Part shown: positions 56,924-64,000 of the stretch, in pieces
Position numbering within the stretch: the first letter of the stretch is position 1
How the letters are laid out: each line of letters begins with the position of its first letter
Assembly (NCBI RefSeq): GCF_030158565.1
Contig: NZ_JAOASQ010000057.1
Span: 55,143 to 119,142, forward strand
Origin: Limnohabitans sp.
Lineage (GTDB): Bacteria; Pseudomonadota; Gammaproteobacteria; Burkholderiales; Burkholderiaceae_C
Length of the DNA stretch: 64,000 nt
Direction: 5' to 3'
Program-made: the position numbers and the translations under genes
The notes under the pieces: model-generated
Database searches by the model: none
Seen by the model: only the letters and a program-made list of their open reading frames with translations
What the model was told of the DNA's origin: nothing

Positions 56924-57064
56924 ATGGCCAAAGGCGAACAACGCAGCAACAAAATGGCCAAGAAGCCTAAAAAAGACATGTCTGCACCGAAGACTTACAC
57001 CTCGGACCGCCCCATGGCACCGACCACTTTTGTGGCGCCTCGCGGCAAAGTCAAACCCTCCTGA
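56924..57064 (+). CDS. Small basic conserved protein (46 aa)
   Basis: 46 residues, very basic at the start (MAKGEQRSNKMAKKPKKD) and ending VAPRGKVKPS. Small proteins with the pattern MAKGxQRSNKExKKPK occur widely in proteobacteria without assigned function. A GAGG ribosome site lies 8 bases before the ATG. The charge and length suggest a nucleic-acid or ribosome-associated role, which is a guess. Confidence 0.65.
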   Translation: MAKGEQRSNKMAKKPKKDMSAPKTYTSDRPMAPTTFVAPRGKVKPS

Positions 57065-57110
57065 TCTGCTGCCCTGATGGGCCCGGGCTCACTGGCCCTT
57101 TGAGTTTTCG

Positions 57111-57782
57111 ATGACACCGATCCATGAAGATGAGCACCTGCTGGTGCTCGAAAAACCCAGCGGACTGCTCTCTGTGCCCGGTCGCGGCCCCGACAAGCAA
57201 GACTGCCTGTCCAAACGCGTGCAAGACGTCTACCCCGAAGCCCTGATCGTGCACCGGCTCGACCAGGACACCTCCGGCTTGCTGCTCATGGCGCGGGGCA
57301 TCGAGGCACAACGCCGCCTGAGCCGTTTGTTTGAAACCCGTCAGGTCAAAAAGCGCTACGTGGCCGTGGTGGCGGGTCATCCCGCACAAACGCAAGCCGC
57401 GCAGGCGGCCGACGAAGAGGGCTGGCGCACGATCGACGGCCCCATCTTGCTGGACTGGGAGCGTCGCCCCATCCACATCATCCACCCCGATGGCAAAGCC
57501 AGCCGCAGCCGCTGGCGTGTGCTGGATACGGGCGAGACGGTCACCTTGATCGAGCTGGAGCCCGTGACGGGACGCACCCACCAGCTGCGCGTGCACCTGC
57601 AAAGCATTGGCCACCCCATGCTGGGTGACTCGCTGTATGCGCCGCCCGACATCAAAGCGCTGAGCCCGCGCTTGATGCTGCATGCACAAGAATTGGCGTT
57701 TGCGCACCCCTTCACCGAGGCCGAAATGGCCTTCAAAATCCCCACTGCATGGTCGGCGTCGGCGCCTTATTGGGTCATCTGA
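57111..57782 (+). CDS. RluA family pseudouridine synthase
   Basis: 223 residues. Catalytic motif HRLDQDTSGLLLMARG, with GRTHQLRVHLQSIGHPMLGD near the end. Length and the absence of an S4 domain fit RluA (23S rRNA 746 / tRNA 32) rather than RluC or RluD. It is the second rRNA/tRNA pseudouridine synthase within 2 kb, although from a different family than rluE. Confidence 0.9.
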   Translation: MTPIHEDEHLLVLEKPSGLLSVPGRGPDKQDCLSKRVQDVYPEALIVHRLDQDTSGLLLMARGIEAQRRLSRLFETRQVKKRYVAVVAGHPAQTQAAQAADEEGWRTIDGPILLDWERRPIHIIHPDGKASRSRWRVLDTGETVTLIELEPVTGRTHQLRVHLQSIGHPMLGDSLYAPPDIKALSPRLMLHAQELAFAHPFTEAEMAFKIPTAWSASAPYWVI

Positions 57783-57859
57783 TCAACATCTCCATCTGGC
57801 CCAGGGAAGGCGCCTGCGACTGGCTACAATTCTCAGGTTCCAGAAATACCAATGAGGCT

Positions 57860-59032
57860 ATGTTTTTTGATCAAAAATCGCTGTCTTTGACGGCACCAAA
57901 GCATTCATATTCACGGATGATTTGGGCGCTGCAAGTAGCCCTGGGCTTGACCGGTGCAATGACCGCTCAGGCAGCCCTGTCTCCACAAGACAACATCAAA
58001 CAAGCCATTCAGACCGGTCAACTGGAGCAGGCCCTCAAGCTCGTCCAGCAAGAGCGCCAAGCCGCCCCCAAAGATTTGCAGCTGCGCTTTCTCGAAGGCG
58101 TGATCCAGGCCCAGCAAGGCCAAACCGACAAGGCCATCGACACGTTCAAGAAACTCACCGAGTCCAACCCCGACTTGTCCGAGGCCTACAACAACCTGGG
58201 CGTGCTGTATGCGTCCAAAGGCAAGCTCGAAGAATCCCGTGCCAACCTGGAAAAAGCCCTGCTGACGCACCCCAGCTATGCTGCGGCTCACCGGAATTTG
58301 TCCGACATCCAAAGTCAGTTGGCCAAACAAACCTATGCCAAGGCTTTGCAAGTGGACAGCAAAGTCAAAAACAGCACCCCGCAACTGACCTTGCTCGGCA
58401 GCATGGACCCCAGCAAGCGAGCACCCGCCCAAGCCACTGCGCCCACTGCACCTGTAGCAGTTGCTCCTGCTGCAACGCCAGTGGCCCCCCAGTCGCCAGC
58501 ACCCGAGGCAGCCAAACCCGCAGCGGTGGCGCCCGTGGCAGTCACTCCGAATCCAGCGGCCGCGGCGACAACAACACCCACAACACCCACTGCAGCCAAG
58601 CCAGCTGCTGCAGCGCCTGTTGCGGTTGTGCCCACGCCTATCGCCACGCCCAAACCTGAGCCCAAGAAAGACGATGCTCAGCAAAAGCAGGCCAAGGTCG
58701 ACAACACTGACGTTCGCAACGCCGTGCTGGCCTGGGCCAAGGCTTGGAGCCAAAAGGACATGACCCGCTATTTGGGTGCTTACGCCAGCAGCTTCACACC
58801 CGACAAAATGTCGCGCGCCAAATGGGAAAGCGATCGCCGCGCGCGCATCGTTTCCAAAAAAACCATCAGCGTGGAAGTGAACAATTTCAAGGTGGAGGTC
58901 AGCGGGAACAAGGCGACTGCGCGTTTCCAGCAAATCTACGAGTCGGACAACTTCAAAGGCAACAGCCACAAGACCCTTGAAATGGTCAAGCAAGGCGACC
59001 ATTGGCTCATCACGCGTGAGACGGTGAATTGA
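57860..59032 (+). CDS. Periplasmic TPR protein with C-terminal NTF2-like domain
   Basis: 390 residues. Signal peptide (WALQVALGLTGAMTAQA), then three or four TPR units (QAIQTGQLEQALKLVQQE; SEAYNNLGVLYASKGKLEES), a 90-residue Ala/Pro/Thr/Val linker, and a C-terminal NTF2-like domain (WAKAWSQKDMTRYLGAYAS; GDHWLITRETVN). Its stop overlaps the TTG start of the L,D-transpeptidase, which ends in a similar domain. A role as a partner in peptidoglycan cross-linking is inferred. A TACAAT lies 33 bp upstream of ATG 57860. Confidence 0.75.
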   Translation: MFFDQKSLSLTAPKHSYSRMIWALQVALGLTGAMTAQAALSPQDNIKQAIQTGQLEQALKLVQQERQAAPKDLQLRFLEGVIQAQQGQTDKAIDTFKKLTESNPDLSEAYNNLGVLYASKGKLEESRANLEKALLTHPSYAAAHRNLSDIQSQLAKQTYAKALQVDSKVKNSTPQLTLLGSMDPSKRAPAQATAPTAPVAVAPAATPVAPQSPAPEAAKPAAVAPVAVTPNPAAAATTTPTTPTAAKPAAAAPVAVVPTPIATPKPEPKKDDAQQKQAKVDNTDVRNAVLAWAKAWSQKDMTRYLGAYASSFTPDKMSRAKWESDRRARIVSKKTISVEVNNFKVEVSGNKATARFQQIYESDNFKGNSHKTLEMVKQGDHWLITRETVN

Positions 59033-60381
59033 ACTTCCCGCGCTTTCCCACTCGACAACAACCGCACAAAAGCAAGGCATCCTGGCACTTGCGATGGGCT
59101 GTGCCGACCTTGTTGGTGGCCTCTTTTGGCCTGACCGGCTGGTGGCTGTCAAACCACAACCGTTTGCCCGCCAGTCTGCAAGACAGTTTCAAGGTTTCTC
59201 CAGAGCCCATGCGCTGGAAGCTCGAATTCGAGCCCAGTGCCACGGCCGCCGTCATCAACGCCAAAGATCCTGAGACGCTGGTCCGCCAGATCTACCAACA
59301 CTTGGGCGAAGGCGAGCGCGCTCAGGCCTTGGACACCGCACGTGCCTTGACCACCCGATTCCCCACATTCCAATTGGGCCAACTGCTTTACGCGGATTTG
59401 CTCAACATCAGCAGCCTGCAGCCCGTTGAAGGCTTCGATCTGGATGCCGACACCAAGCCCTCGGCCATGCGCCGGCTTGAAGAATTGGTCATGGAGGCCA
59501 AGCGCCGCATGACGCGCACAGCACCTCAGGCACTGGAAGGCCAGGTACCTGCCGCCGTGGCGTTTCTGGCCGCTCAGCAACCCTACCTCGCGGCGGTGGA
59601 TGCATCACGCTCACGCTTGTACTGGTTTGCCAATCGCACCGGCGCAGATGGGCAACTCAAGCTGGAGTTGCTCAAGGAAACCTATATCTCCGTGGGCATC
59701 AACGGTGTCGGCAAGGTCAAGGAAGGCGATGGCAAAACGCCCATTGGCGTGTATTTCATCCAGAAAAATTTGCCCGGCGCCACGCTGCCAGATTTGTTTG
59801 GATCGGGTGCTTTGACACTGAACTTCCCGAATGCTGTGGATGCCATGCGTAACAAGACGGGCTCGGGCATCTGGTTGCACGGCACGCCCAGCGCCCAGTA
59901 TTCACGCGCACCAGAGGCCACTGACGGCTGCGTCGTGCTGGCCAATGCCGAAATCGAAGAACTGCTCCGCTTGCCCGGCTGGCGCATGACGCCCGTGGTG
60001 ATCGCAGAAAAGCTCGATTGGATTCCCTCAGGCCAAGCGCCCACCACGTACACCCAATTTCAGCCCACACTGGACCAATGGTTGGCTGATCGCCAAAACG
60101 GCGATGCTGAGAAACTCAAGCGCTACTACAGCCAGCGTTTTGAGCGTGATGCACTGGATTTGGACCATTGGTGGCCCAAACTGGTTCAAGGTGTGCAAGG
60201 CGCACGCAAAGCCAAACCGCTCGAAGTCGTGTCGGTCCTGCACTGGAACGATGGCGAGGAGACCGTGGTCGTGACCATGACCGACCCCAACATGCGGGAC
60301 AAACGCCAAGCCATTTACCTGCGCACCTATTGGCAAAAGGAAGCCGACCAGTGGAAGCTTGTGTTTGAAGGCCCGACCTGA
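59029..60381 (+). CDS. L,D-transpeptidase (YkuD) with C-terminal NTF2-like domain
   Basis: 450 residues. An N-terminal membrane anchor (WAVPTLLVASFGLTGWWL) is followed by a helical region, then the YkuD catalytic domain with GDGKTPIGVYFIQK, LHGTPSAQ and the nucleophile Cys in ATDGCVVL. The usual SxGC is TDGC here and the following Arg is absent. The last 110 residues form an NTF2-like domain (ADRQNGDAEKLKRYYSQRF). It likely makes 3-3 cross-links or anchors proteins to peptidoglycan. Start TTG 59029, overlapping the TPR gene stop as TTGA. Confidence 0.85.
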   Translation: MNFPRFPTRQQPHKSKASWHLRWAVPTLLVASFGLTGWWLSNHNRLPASLQDSFKVSPEPMRWKLEFEPSATAAVINAKDPETLVRQIYQHLGEGERAQALDTARALTTRFPTFQLGQLLYADLLNISSLQPVEGFDLDADTKPSAMRRLEELVMEAKRRMTRTAPQALEGQVPAAVAFLAAQQPYLAAVDASRSRLYWFANRTGADGQLKLELLKETYISVGINGVGKVKEGDGKTPIGVYFIQKNLPGATLPDLFGSGALTLNFPNAVDAMRNKTGSGIWLHGTPSAQYSRAPEATDGCVVLANAEIEELLRLPGWRMTPVVIAEKLDWIPSGQAPTTYTQFQPTLDQWLADRQNGDAEKLKRYYSQRFERDALDLDHWWPKLVQGVQGARKAKPLEVVSVLHWNDGEETVVVTMTDPNMRDKRQAIYLRTYWQKEADQWKLVFEGPT

Positions 60382-60403
60382 TCGGCCCGAGCCTGCACCG
60401 CGC

Positions 60404-60697
60404 ATGAGCCAGGACATTCCATTCTTCAATGCCCACATCGCGCCCGATGGCGGCAGCTTTGACGCCTGGCGTGAACAAACTTTGCTGGACGCCTTGGAGC
60501 AAGGTGGCCTGCAGTGGCCCAGCTCCTGCCGCTCGGGCACCTGCCGCACCTGTATCGGCCACTTGGTCTCAGGCCAGGTGCACTACGAGATGGCCTGGCC
60601 CGGCCTGACCGCTGAAGAAAAAGCCGAAGGCTGCGTGTTGCCTTGCGTGGCGTACCCGATGGGTGACGTGGTGCTCAAAGACCCCTTCGCTGACTGA
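60404..60697 (+). CDS. 2Fe-2S plant-type ferredoxin
   Basis: 97 residues with the cluster ligands in SSCRSGTCRTCIG (CxxxxCxxC) and a fourth Cys in VLPCVAYP. A small soluble electron carrier, partner unknown. It starts 23 bp after the L,D-transpeptidase gene but no functional link is apparent. ATG 60404 chosen; upstream in-frame codons are not family-like. Confidence 0.88.
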   Translation: MSQDIPFFNAHIAPDGGSFDAWREQTLLDALEQGGLQWPSSCRSGTCRTCIGHLVSGQVHYEMAWPGLTAEEKAEGCVLPCVAYPMGDVVLKDPFAD

Positions 60698-60758
60698 GCT
60701 TCGTCGCGGCCATGTGCATGGGCACGCGGGGGCGTGCCTGCACGGCACGCCCGGCACC

Positions 60759-62261
60759 TCAGTCGCCGATGCCCAGCTCCTGGATCTTGCGGGTGATGGT
60801 GTTGCGCCCGATGCCCAGTTTTTGAGCCGCTTCGATGCGCCGCCCCCGCGTGGTCGACAAGGCCGCCTGGATCAGGCTGGTTTCAAAACGCCGCGTGAGC
60901 ACATCCCACACATCGGTGCGCCCCGCGTTGAGCAAAGCCAAGGCCTCTTCCTCCAGACCCGACTCCCACATGACGCCAGTGGCGATCGCAGGCGCTGCCA
61001 CCAGCGCACTCACGGCAGGCACAAACGCTGAGTCAGCCAACGGCGGGGCCACTGACGCTGTGGGCGCATCCCCTGCCGCCACAAGTGTGGGTGAGCCCGC
61101 TGCCAAGACCTCTGGCGGCAAGTCCTTGAGCTCAATGAGTTGCGATGGCGCCATGACAGTCAGCCAGTGGCAAATGTTTTCCAGCTGACGCACGTTGCCC
61201 GGAAACTGGAACTGCCCCAGCTTGTCCATGGCCGCTTCTGCCATGCGCTTGGGCTCTACACCCAGTTGCTGCGCACTGCGCTGCAGGAAATAACGCGCCA
61301 GCATGGGCACGTCTTCGCGGCGTTCGCGCAGCGCAGGCAAGCGCAAACGGATCACGTTCAGGCGGTGGAACAAGTCTTCACGGAAGACGCCTTGTTTGAC
61401 GCGCTCCTCCAGATCCTGGTGGGTGGCGGCGATCACGCGCACATTGGCCTTGACCGCGCTGTGACCACCCACGCGGTAGAAATGGCCGTCCGACAAAACA
61501 CGCAGCAAACGGGTCTGCAGGTCGAACGGCATGTCCCCGATTTCATCGAGGAACAAGGTTCCGCCATCGGCCTGCTCAAAACGGCCGCGCCGTGAAGCTT
61601 GTGCGCCCGTGAAGGCACCCCGCTCGTGGCCGAACAATTCACTCTCCAGCAAATCCTTGGGGATGGCGGCGGTGTTGATGGCCACAAAGGGCTGGTTGGC
61701 ACGCGGCGAATGCTTGTGCAGCGCATGCGCCACCAATTCCTTGCCCGAACCCGACTCACCGGTGATGAGCACAGTGACATGGCTTTGCGCCAAGCGACCA
61801 ATGCCCCGAAAAACGTCCTGCATGGCCGGGGCTTGCCCAAGCATCTCGGGCGCTTCCACCAACTTCTCTTCGGCCACGTCTTCGCGCTGGCTTTCGTCCA
61901 CCGCCCGGCGGATCAGCTCCACCGCCTTGGGCAAATCAAACGGCTTGGGCAGGTACTCAAAGGCGCCGCTTTGGAAGGCCGAGACGGCACTGTCCAGATC
62001 AGAGAAGGCCGTCATGATGATGACGGGCAAACCGGGCATGCGCTGCTTGATGGTGGCCAACAGGTCCAAGCCCGAGCCCCCGGGCATGCGGATGTCGCTG
62101 ACCAGCACCTGCGGGCCATCGCGACCTTCTTCCGAGTCGAGCGCTTTCAGGACCTCGCGGGGGTTGGTAAAGCTGCGCGTGGGCAGGCCTTCGCGCAGCA
62201 ATGCTTTCTCAAGCACAAAGCGGATGGATTGGTCATCGTCTACGATCCAGATCGGCTTCAT
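60759..62261 (-). CDS. glnG: Nitrogen regulation response regulator NtrC
   Basis: 500 residues. Receiver domain with phospho-acceptor Asp in LVSDIRMPGGSG. A sigma-54 AAA+ domain has Walker A (ITGESGSGKELVAHALH), the sigma-54 contact loop GAFTGA, and Walker B (GGTLFLDEIGDMP). A C-terminal Fis-type HTH (AAQKLGIGRNTITRKIQELG) completes it. Between AAA+ and HTH is a long Ala/Pro/Val linker. Activates glnA and other nitrogen genes. It follows glnL by 19 bp. Confidence 0.95.
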   Translation of the reverse strand: MKPIWIVDDDQSIRFVLEKALLREGLPTRSFTNPREVLKALDSEEGRDGPQVLVSDIRMPGGSGLDLLATIKQRMPGLPVIIMTAFSDLDSAVSAFQSGAFEYLPKPFDLPKAVELIRRAVDESQREDVAEEKLVEAPEMLGQAPAMQDVFRGIGRLAQSHVTVLITGESGSGKELVAHALHKHSPRANQPFVAINTAAIPKDLLESELFGHERGAFTGAQASRRGRFEQADGGTLFLDEIGDMPFDLQTRLLRVLSDGHFYRVGGHSAVKANVRVIAATHQDLEERVKQGVFREDLFHRLNVIRLRLPALRERREDVPMLARYFLQRSAQQLGVEPKRMAEAAMDKLGQFQFPGNVRQLENICHWLTVMAPSQLIELKDLPPEVLAAGSPTLVAAGDAPTASVAPPLADSAFVPAVSALVAAPAIATGVMWESGLEEEALALLNAGRTDVWDVLTRRFETSLIQAALSTTRGRRIEAAQKLGIGRNTITRKIQELGIGD

Positions 62262-62280
62262 TTGAGGGGCTTTCTTGGGT

Positions 62281-63345
62281 TCAAGGCAACGGAATCAAAA
62301 TCTTGAAGTCCGTACGACCGGGCTCGCTGTCACACTCGATCATGCCGTGGTGCTGTTGCACAAAGGTTTGCGCCAATGTCAGCCCCAGGCCCGAGCCGCC
62401 TTCGCGCCCCGAAATCAGCGGGAAGAAAATGCGGTCCTTGATCGAGTCTGGAACACCAGGCCCGTTGTCCATCACATGCAATTCCAGTGCCAGGCGATAA
62501 CGCTGCTTGCCAAACGTGACTTGCCTCAAGATCCGGCTCTTGAATGTGATCTGTGCATCGCCTTGCGCGATGCGCTCTGCCAAGGCTTGCGCCGCATTGT
62601 GCGAGATGTTGAGCACCGTCTGGATCAACTGCTCGCGGTCGCCCCGGAACTCGGGGATCGAGGTGTCGTAATCGCGCACGACTTTCAAACCCTTGGGGAA
62701 CTCGGCCAGGATCAAGGACCGAACGCGCTCGCACACTTCGTGGATGTTCACATCCCCCACCACATGCGGACGGCGGTGCGGCGCCAACAGCCGATCCACC
62801 AGCGTTTGCAGGCGATCCGCTTCGTGGATGATGACCTGTGTGTATTCGGTGAGGTCTTTGTTGTCCAGCTCCATCTCGAGCAACTGGGCCGAACCTCGGA
62901 TGCCGCCCAGCGGGTTCTTGATCTCGTGGGCCAAATTGCGGATCAGCTCCTTGTTGGCCTGGGCCTGCTCCAGCAAACGCTCTTCGCGCTCCTGGCGGGT
63001 TTGCTGCTCCACCGGCAGCAGCTCGATGATCACTTCGTCGGCACGGTCCGAGGGCGCCACGATCATGTGCACCGGCAAGCTGTCGCCATGGTGCAAGCGG
63101 TTGAGCATGGCTTCGTAGCGCAGCGCTGCAAACTCGTTCGAGCGTGCGCCGACCAAGGCATTTTTCAAAGGTTGTGCATCGGCAAAAAAATCGGGCAAAT
63201 AAGCCCCCATCAAACTGCGTCGCGACATGCCCATCACGTCTTCCAGGGCCGCGTTGACAAAACTGATGCGCCCTTCGCCCTCGATCACGGCGATGGGGGT
63301 GGCCAACAAATCAAAGGCCTGAAAACGGGAAACGGGTGAAGACAT
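62281..63345 (-). CDS. glnL: Nitrogen regulation sensor kinase NtrB
   Basis: 354 residues from ATG 63345. PAS domain (FQAFDLLATPIAVIEGEGRI), HisKA with the phosphorylated His in IRNLAHEIKNPLGGIRGSA, and HATPase with N box LNISHNAAQAL and DNGPGVP / GGSGLGLTLAQ. Controlled by PII and phosphorylates NtrC. A TTG at 63357 could extend it by four codons and would overlap the stop of the DUF4124-like gene as TTGA. Confidence 0.94.
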   Translation of the reverse strand: MSSPVSRFQAFDLLATPIAVIEGEGRISFVNAALEDVMGMSRRSLMGAYLPDFFADAQPLKNALVGARSNEFAALRYEAMLNRLHHGDSLPVHMIVAPSDRADEVIIELLPVEQQTRQEREERLLEQAQANKELIRNLAHEIKNPLGGIRGSAQLLEMELDNKDLTEYTQVIIHEADRLQTLVDRLLAPHRRPHVVGDVNIHEVCERVRSLILAEFPKGLKVVRDYDTSIPEFRGDREQLIQTVLNISHNAAQALAERIAQGDAQITFKSRILRQVTFGKQRYRLALELHVMDNGPGVPDSIKDRIFFPLISGREGGSGLGLTLAQTFVQQHHGMIECDSEPGRTDFKILIPLP

Positions 63346-63353
63346 GGTCTTGC

Positions 63354-63881
63354 TCAAGGGTTGGCCGCCACAGGGCGGCGGGAAAGCTCACGCTGAAGGC
63401 TGTCGATGTCACGCTGCTTGCGCTCGATGGCGGCTTTGGCGGCCGTCACTTTTTCGGGCGCTTGGCCTGCAGGCAGGTCCTTGAAGGCCTGCTGCAACTG
63501 CGCTTGTTGGCGCTGGGCCTGATCGAGCTCCTGCAGCAAGATGGCGCGGGCCTGCACATCGCGTTCGCGCTGCGTGGCCGTTGAATCATCCGTTTTGGTG
63601 CGCGTGGATGGCACCAAGGCAGTGCCCTCATCCGAAGTGGTGCGCACGGCCTGCGCCGCGCCCTTGGGGCGTGTGCCTTCGATCACCGTGACGGCAGACG
63701 AGATGGCCACGCGCACGCAGGCCTTGCCTTGCGGTGCATTGGTGTACTCCTGACCGCAGCGGTAAACGGCGTCCTGTGCCTGCACCTGCACAGCCATGCA
63801 GCCCACCAAGACCCACAACAAGCGGCAAAAAAAAGGACGGCCGAAGCCGTCCTTTTTTGCACTGAGCTGTGCAATCCGCAT
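63354..63881 (-). CDS. DUF4124-like exported protein between glnA and glnL
   Basis: Up to 175 residues. A hydrophobic segment LLWVLVGCMAVQVQAQ serves as signal, followed by VYRCGQEYTNAPQGKACV (DUF4124-like), then a helical Gln/Arg-rich coiled-coil stretch (QELDQAQRQQAQLQQAF). The start is uncertain: ATG 63881 would place the glnA terminator hairpin inside its coding sequence and has no Shine-Dalgarno. A TTG downstream of the hairpin would leave no basic residues before the signal. Its location within the glnA-ntrBC cluster is notable; function unknown. Confidence 0.62.
   Translation of the reverse strand: MRIAQLSAKKDGFGRPFFCRLLWVLVGCMAVQVQAQDAVYRCGQEYTNAPQGKACVRVAISSAVTVIEGTRPKGAAQAVRTTSDEGTALVPSTRTKTDDSTATQRERDVQARAILLQELDQAQRQQAQLQQAFKDLPAGQAPEKVTAAKAAIERKQRDIDSLQRELSRRPVAANP
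63829..63858 (-). terminator. Intrinsic terminator downstream of glnA
   Basis: A 13-bp stem: AAAAAAGGACGGC / GCCGTCCTTTTTT with a CGAA loop, 32 bp after the glnA stop. It should uncouple most glnA transcription from the downstream gene and ntrBC. Confidence 0.9.
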
Positions 63882-63889
63882 GGTGTGGA

Positions 63890-64000
63890 TTACAGCGAGT
63901 AGTACATGTCGTATTCGACAGGAGACACTTCCACGCGGCTGCGGTTGACTTCTTGCATCTTCAAGTCGATGTAAGCGTCGATCCACGAGTCGGTGAACAC
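63890..64000 (-). CDS. glnA: Glutamine synthetase, C-terminal end (partial)
   Basis: The last 36 residues, VFTDSWIDAYIDLKMQEVNR then SPVEYDMYYSL, match the C-terminus of type I glutamine synthetase. The rest lies beyond the window edge. With the DUF4124-like gene, glnL and glnG downstream on the same strand, this is the glnA-ntrBC nitrogen control cluster. Confidence 0.93.
   Translation of the reverse strand: MFTDSWIDAYIDLKMQEVNRSRVEVSPVEYDMYYSL

Overview
The window reads as a chromosomal segment of a betaproteobacterium, most likely Comamonadaceae (Limnohabitans / Rhodoferax / Polaromonas-like). The reasons are high GC, dense operons, the nadE-glnB pair, a TIGR02281-type aspartic protease, a type B ribosomal protein L31, TRAP transporters, and REP-like CCCGGACTTGATCCGGG palindromes between genes. 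This placement is inferred from gene content; no search was run.

Layout. 0-6.1 kb: LOG-type nucleosidase, the nitrogen/NAD pair nadE-glnB, a FemAB-like protein, inorganic pyrophosphatase and an aldehyde dehydrogenase. 6.2-9.5 kb: a REP cluster, then the molybdenum cofactor operon moaA-mobA-moeA. 9.6-14 kb: an RND efflux pump with its membrane fusion protein. 14-18.7 kb: rnhA / YafS-like methyltransferase, divergent from gloB-mltD, and an orphan ABC substrate-binding protein. 18.9-22 kb: dnaX-ybaB-recR, divergent from the SRP RNA gene ffs. 22-23.4 kb: a scar of mobile DNA (integrase remnant, IS3-family remnant, decapitated porin). 24-31 kb: flavoprotein, trxA, rho, rpmE2, a GT-C-like membrane protein, a MATE transporter and a small monooxygenase-fold protein. 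31.3-35.7 kb: MarR regulator, FAH-family hydrolase and a complete TRAP transporter (dctPQM). 35.8-43.3 kb: Nudix hydrolase, lysine-rich exported protein, acyl-CoA synthetase, dnaG, cysE, trmJ, suhB. 43.3-47.6 kb: mutS, the bacterial proteasome homologue Anbu and an alpha/beta hydrolase in a tight run. 47.6-50 kb: a second REP cluster, uppP, and a small region with a 73-bp direct repeat around a 33-codon ORF and an aspartic protease. 50-56.7 kb: glnS followed by accessory-type genes (AT-richer EEP-fold nuclease, DUF924, a TumE/TumA-type toxin-antitoxin pair with two palindromic operators, a PPOX-fold protein, an SRAP-family protein lacking Cys2, rluE, a nitroreductase). 56.7-60.7 kb: a third REP cluster, a 46-aa basic protein, an RluA-type synthase, a TPR protein coupled to an L,D-transpeptidase, and a 2Fe-2S ferredoxin. 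60.8-64 kb: the nitrogen control genes glnG and glnL, a DUF4124-like protein, and the 3' end of glnA.

Functionally the window is mostly housekeeping, with nitrogen control at both ends (PII + NadE at the left, GlnA/NtrB/NtrC at the right). The observations most worth following up are a nine-A run in dnaX placed to yield a short gamma-type clamp-loader subunit; the palindromes covering the toxin-antitoxin promoter; the mobile-DNA scar beside ffs; the direct repeat that appears to record insertion of the protease module between a lipoprotein gene and uppP; Anbu outside its usual operon; and the Ser-for-Cys change at the catalytic position of the SRAP protein.
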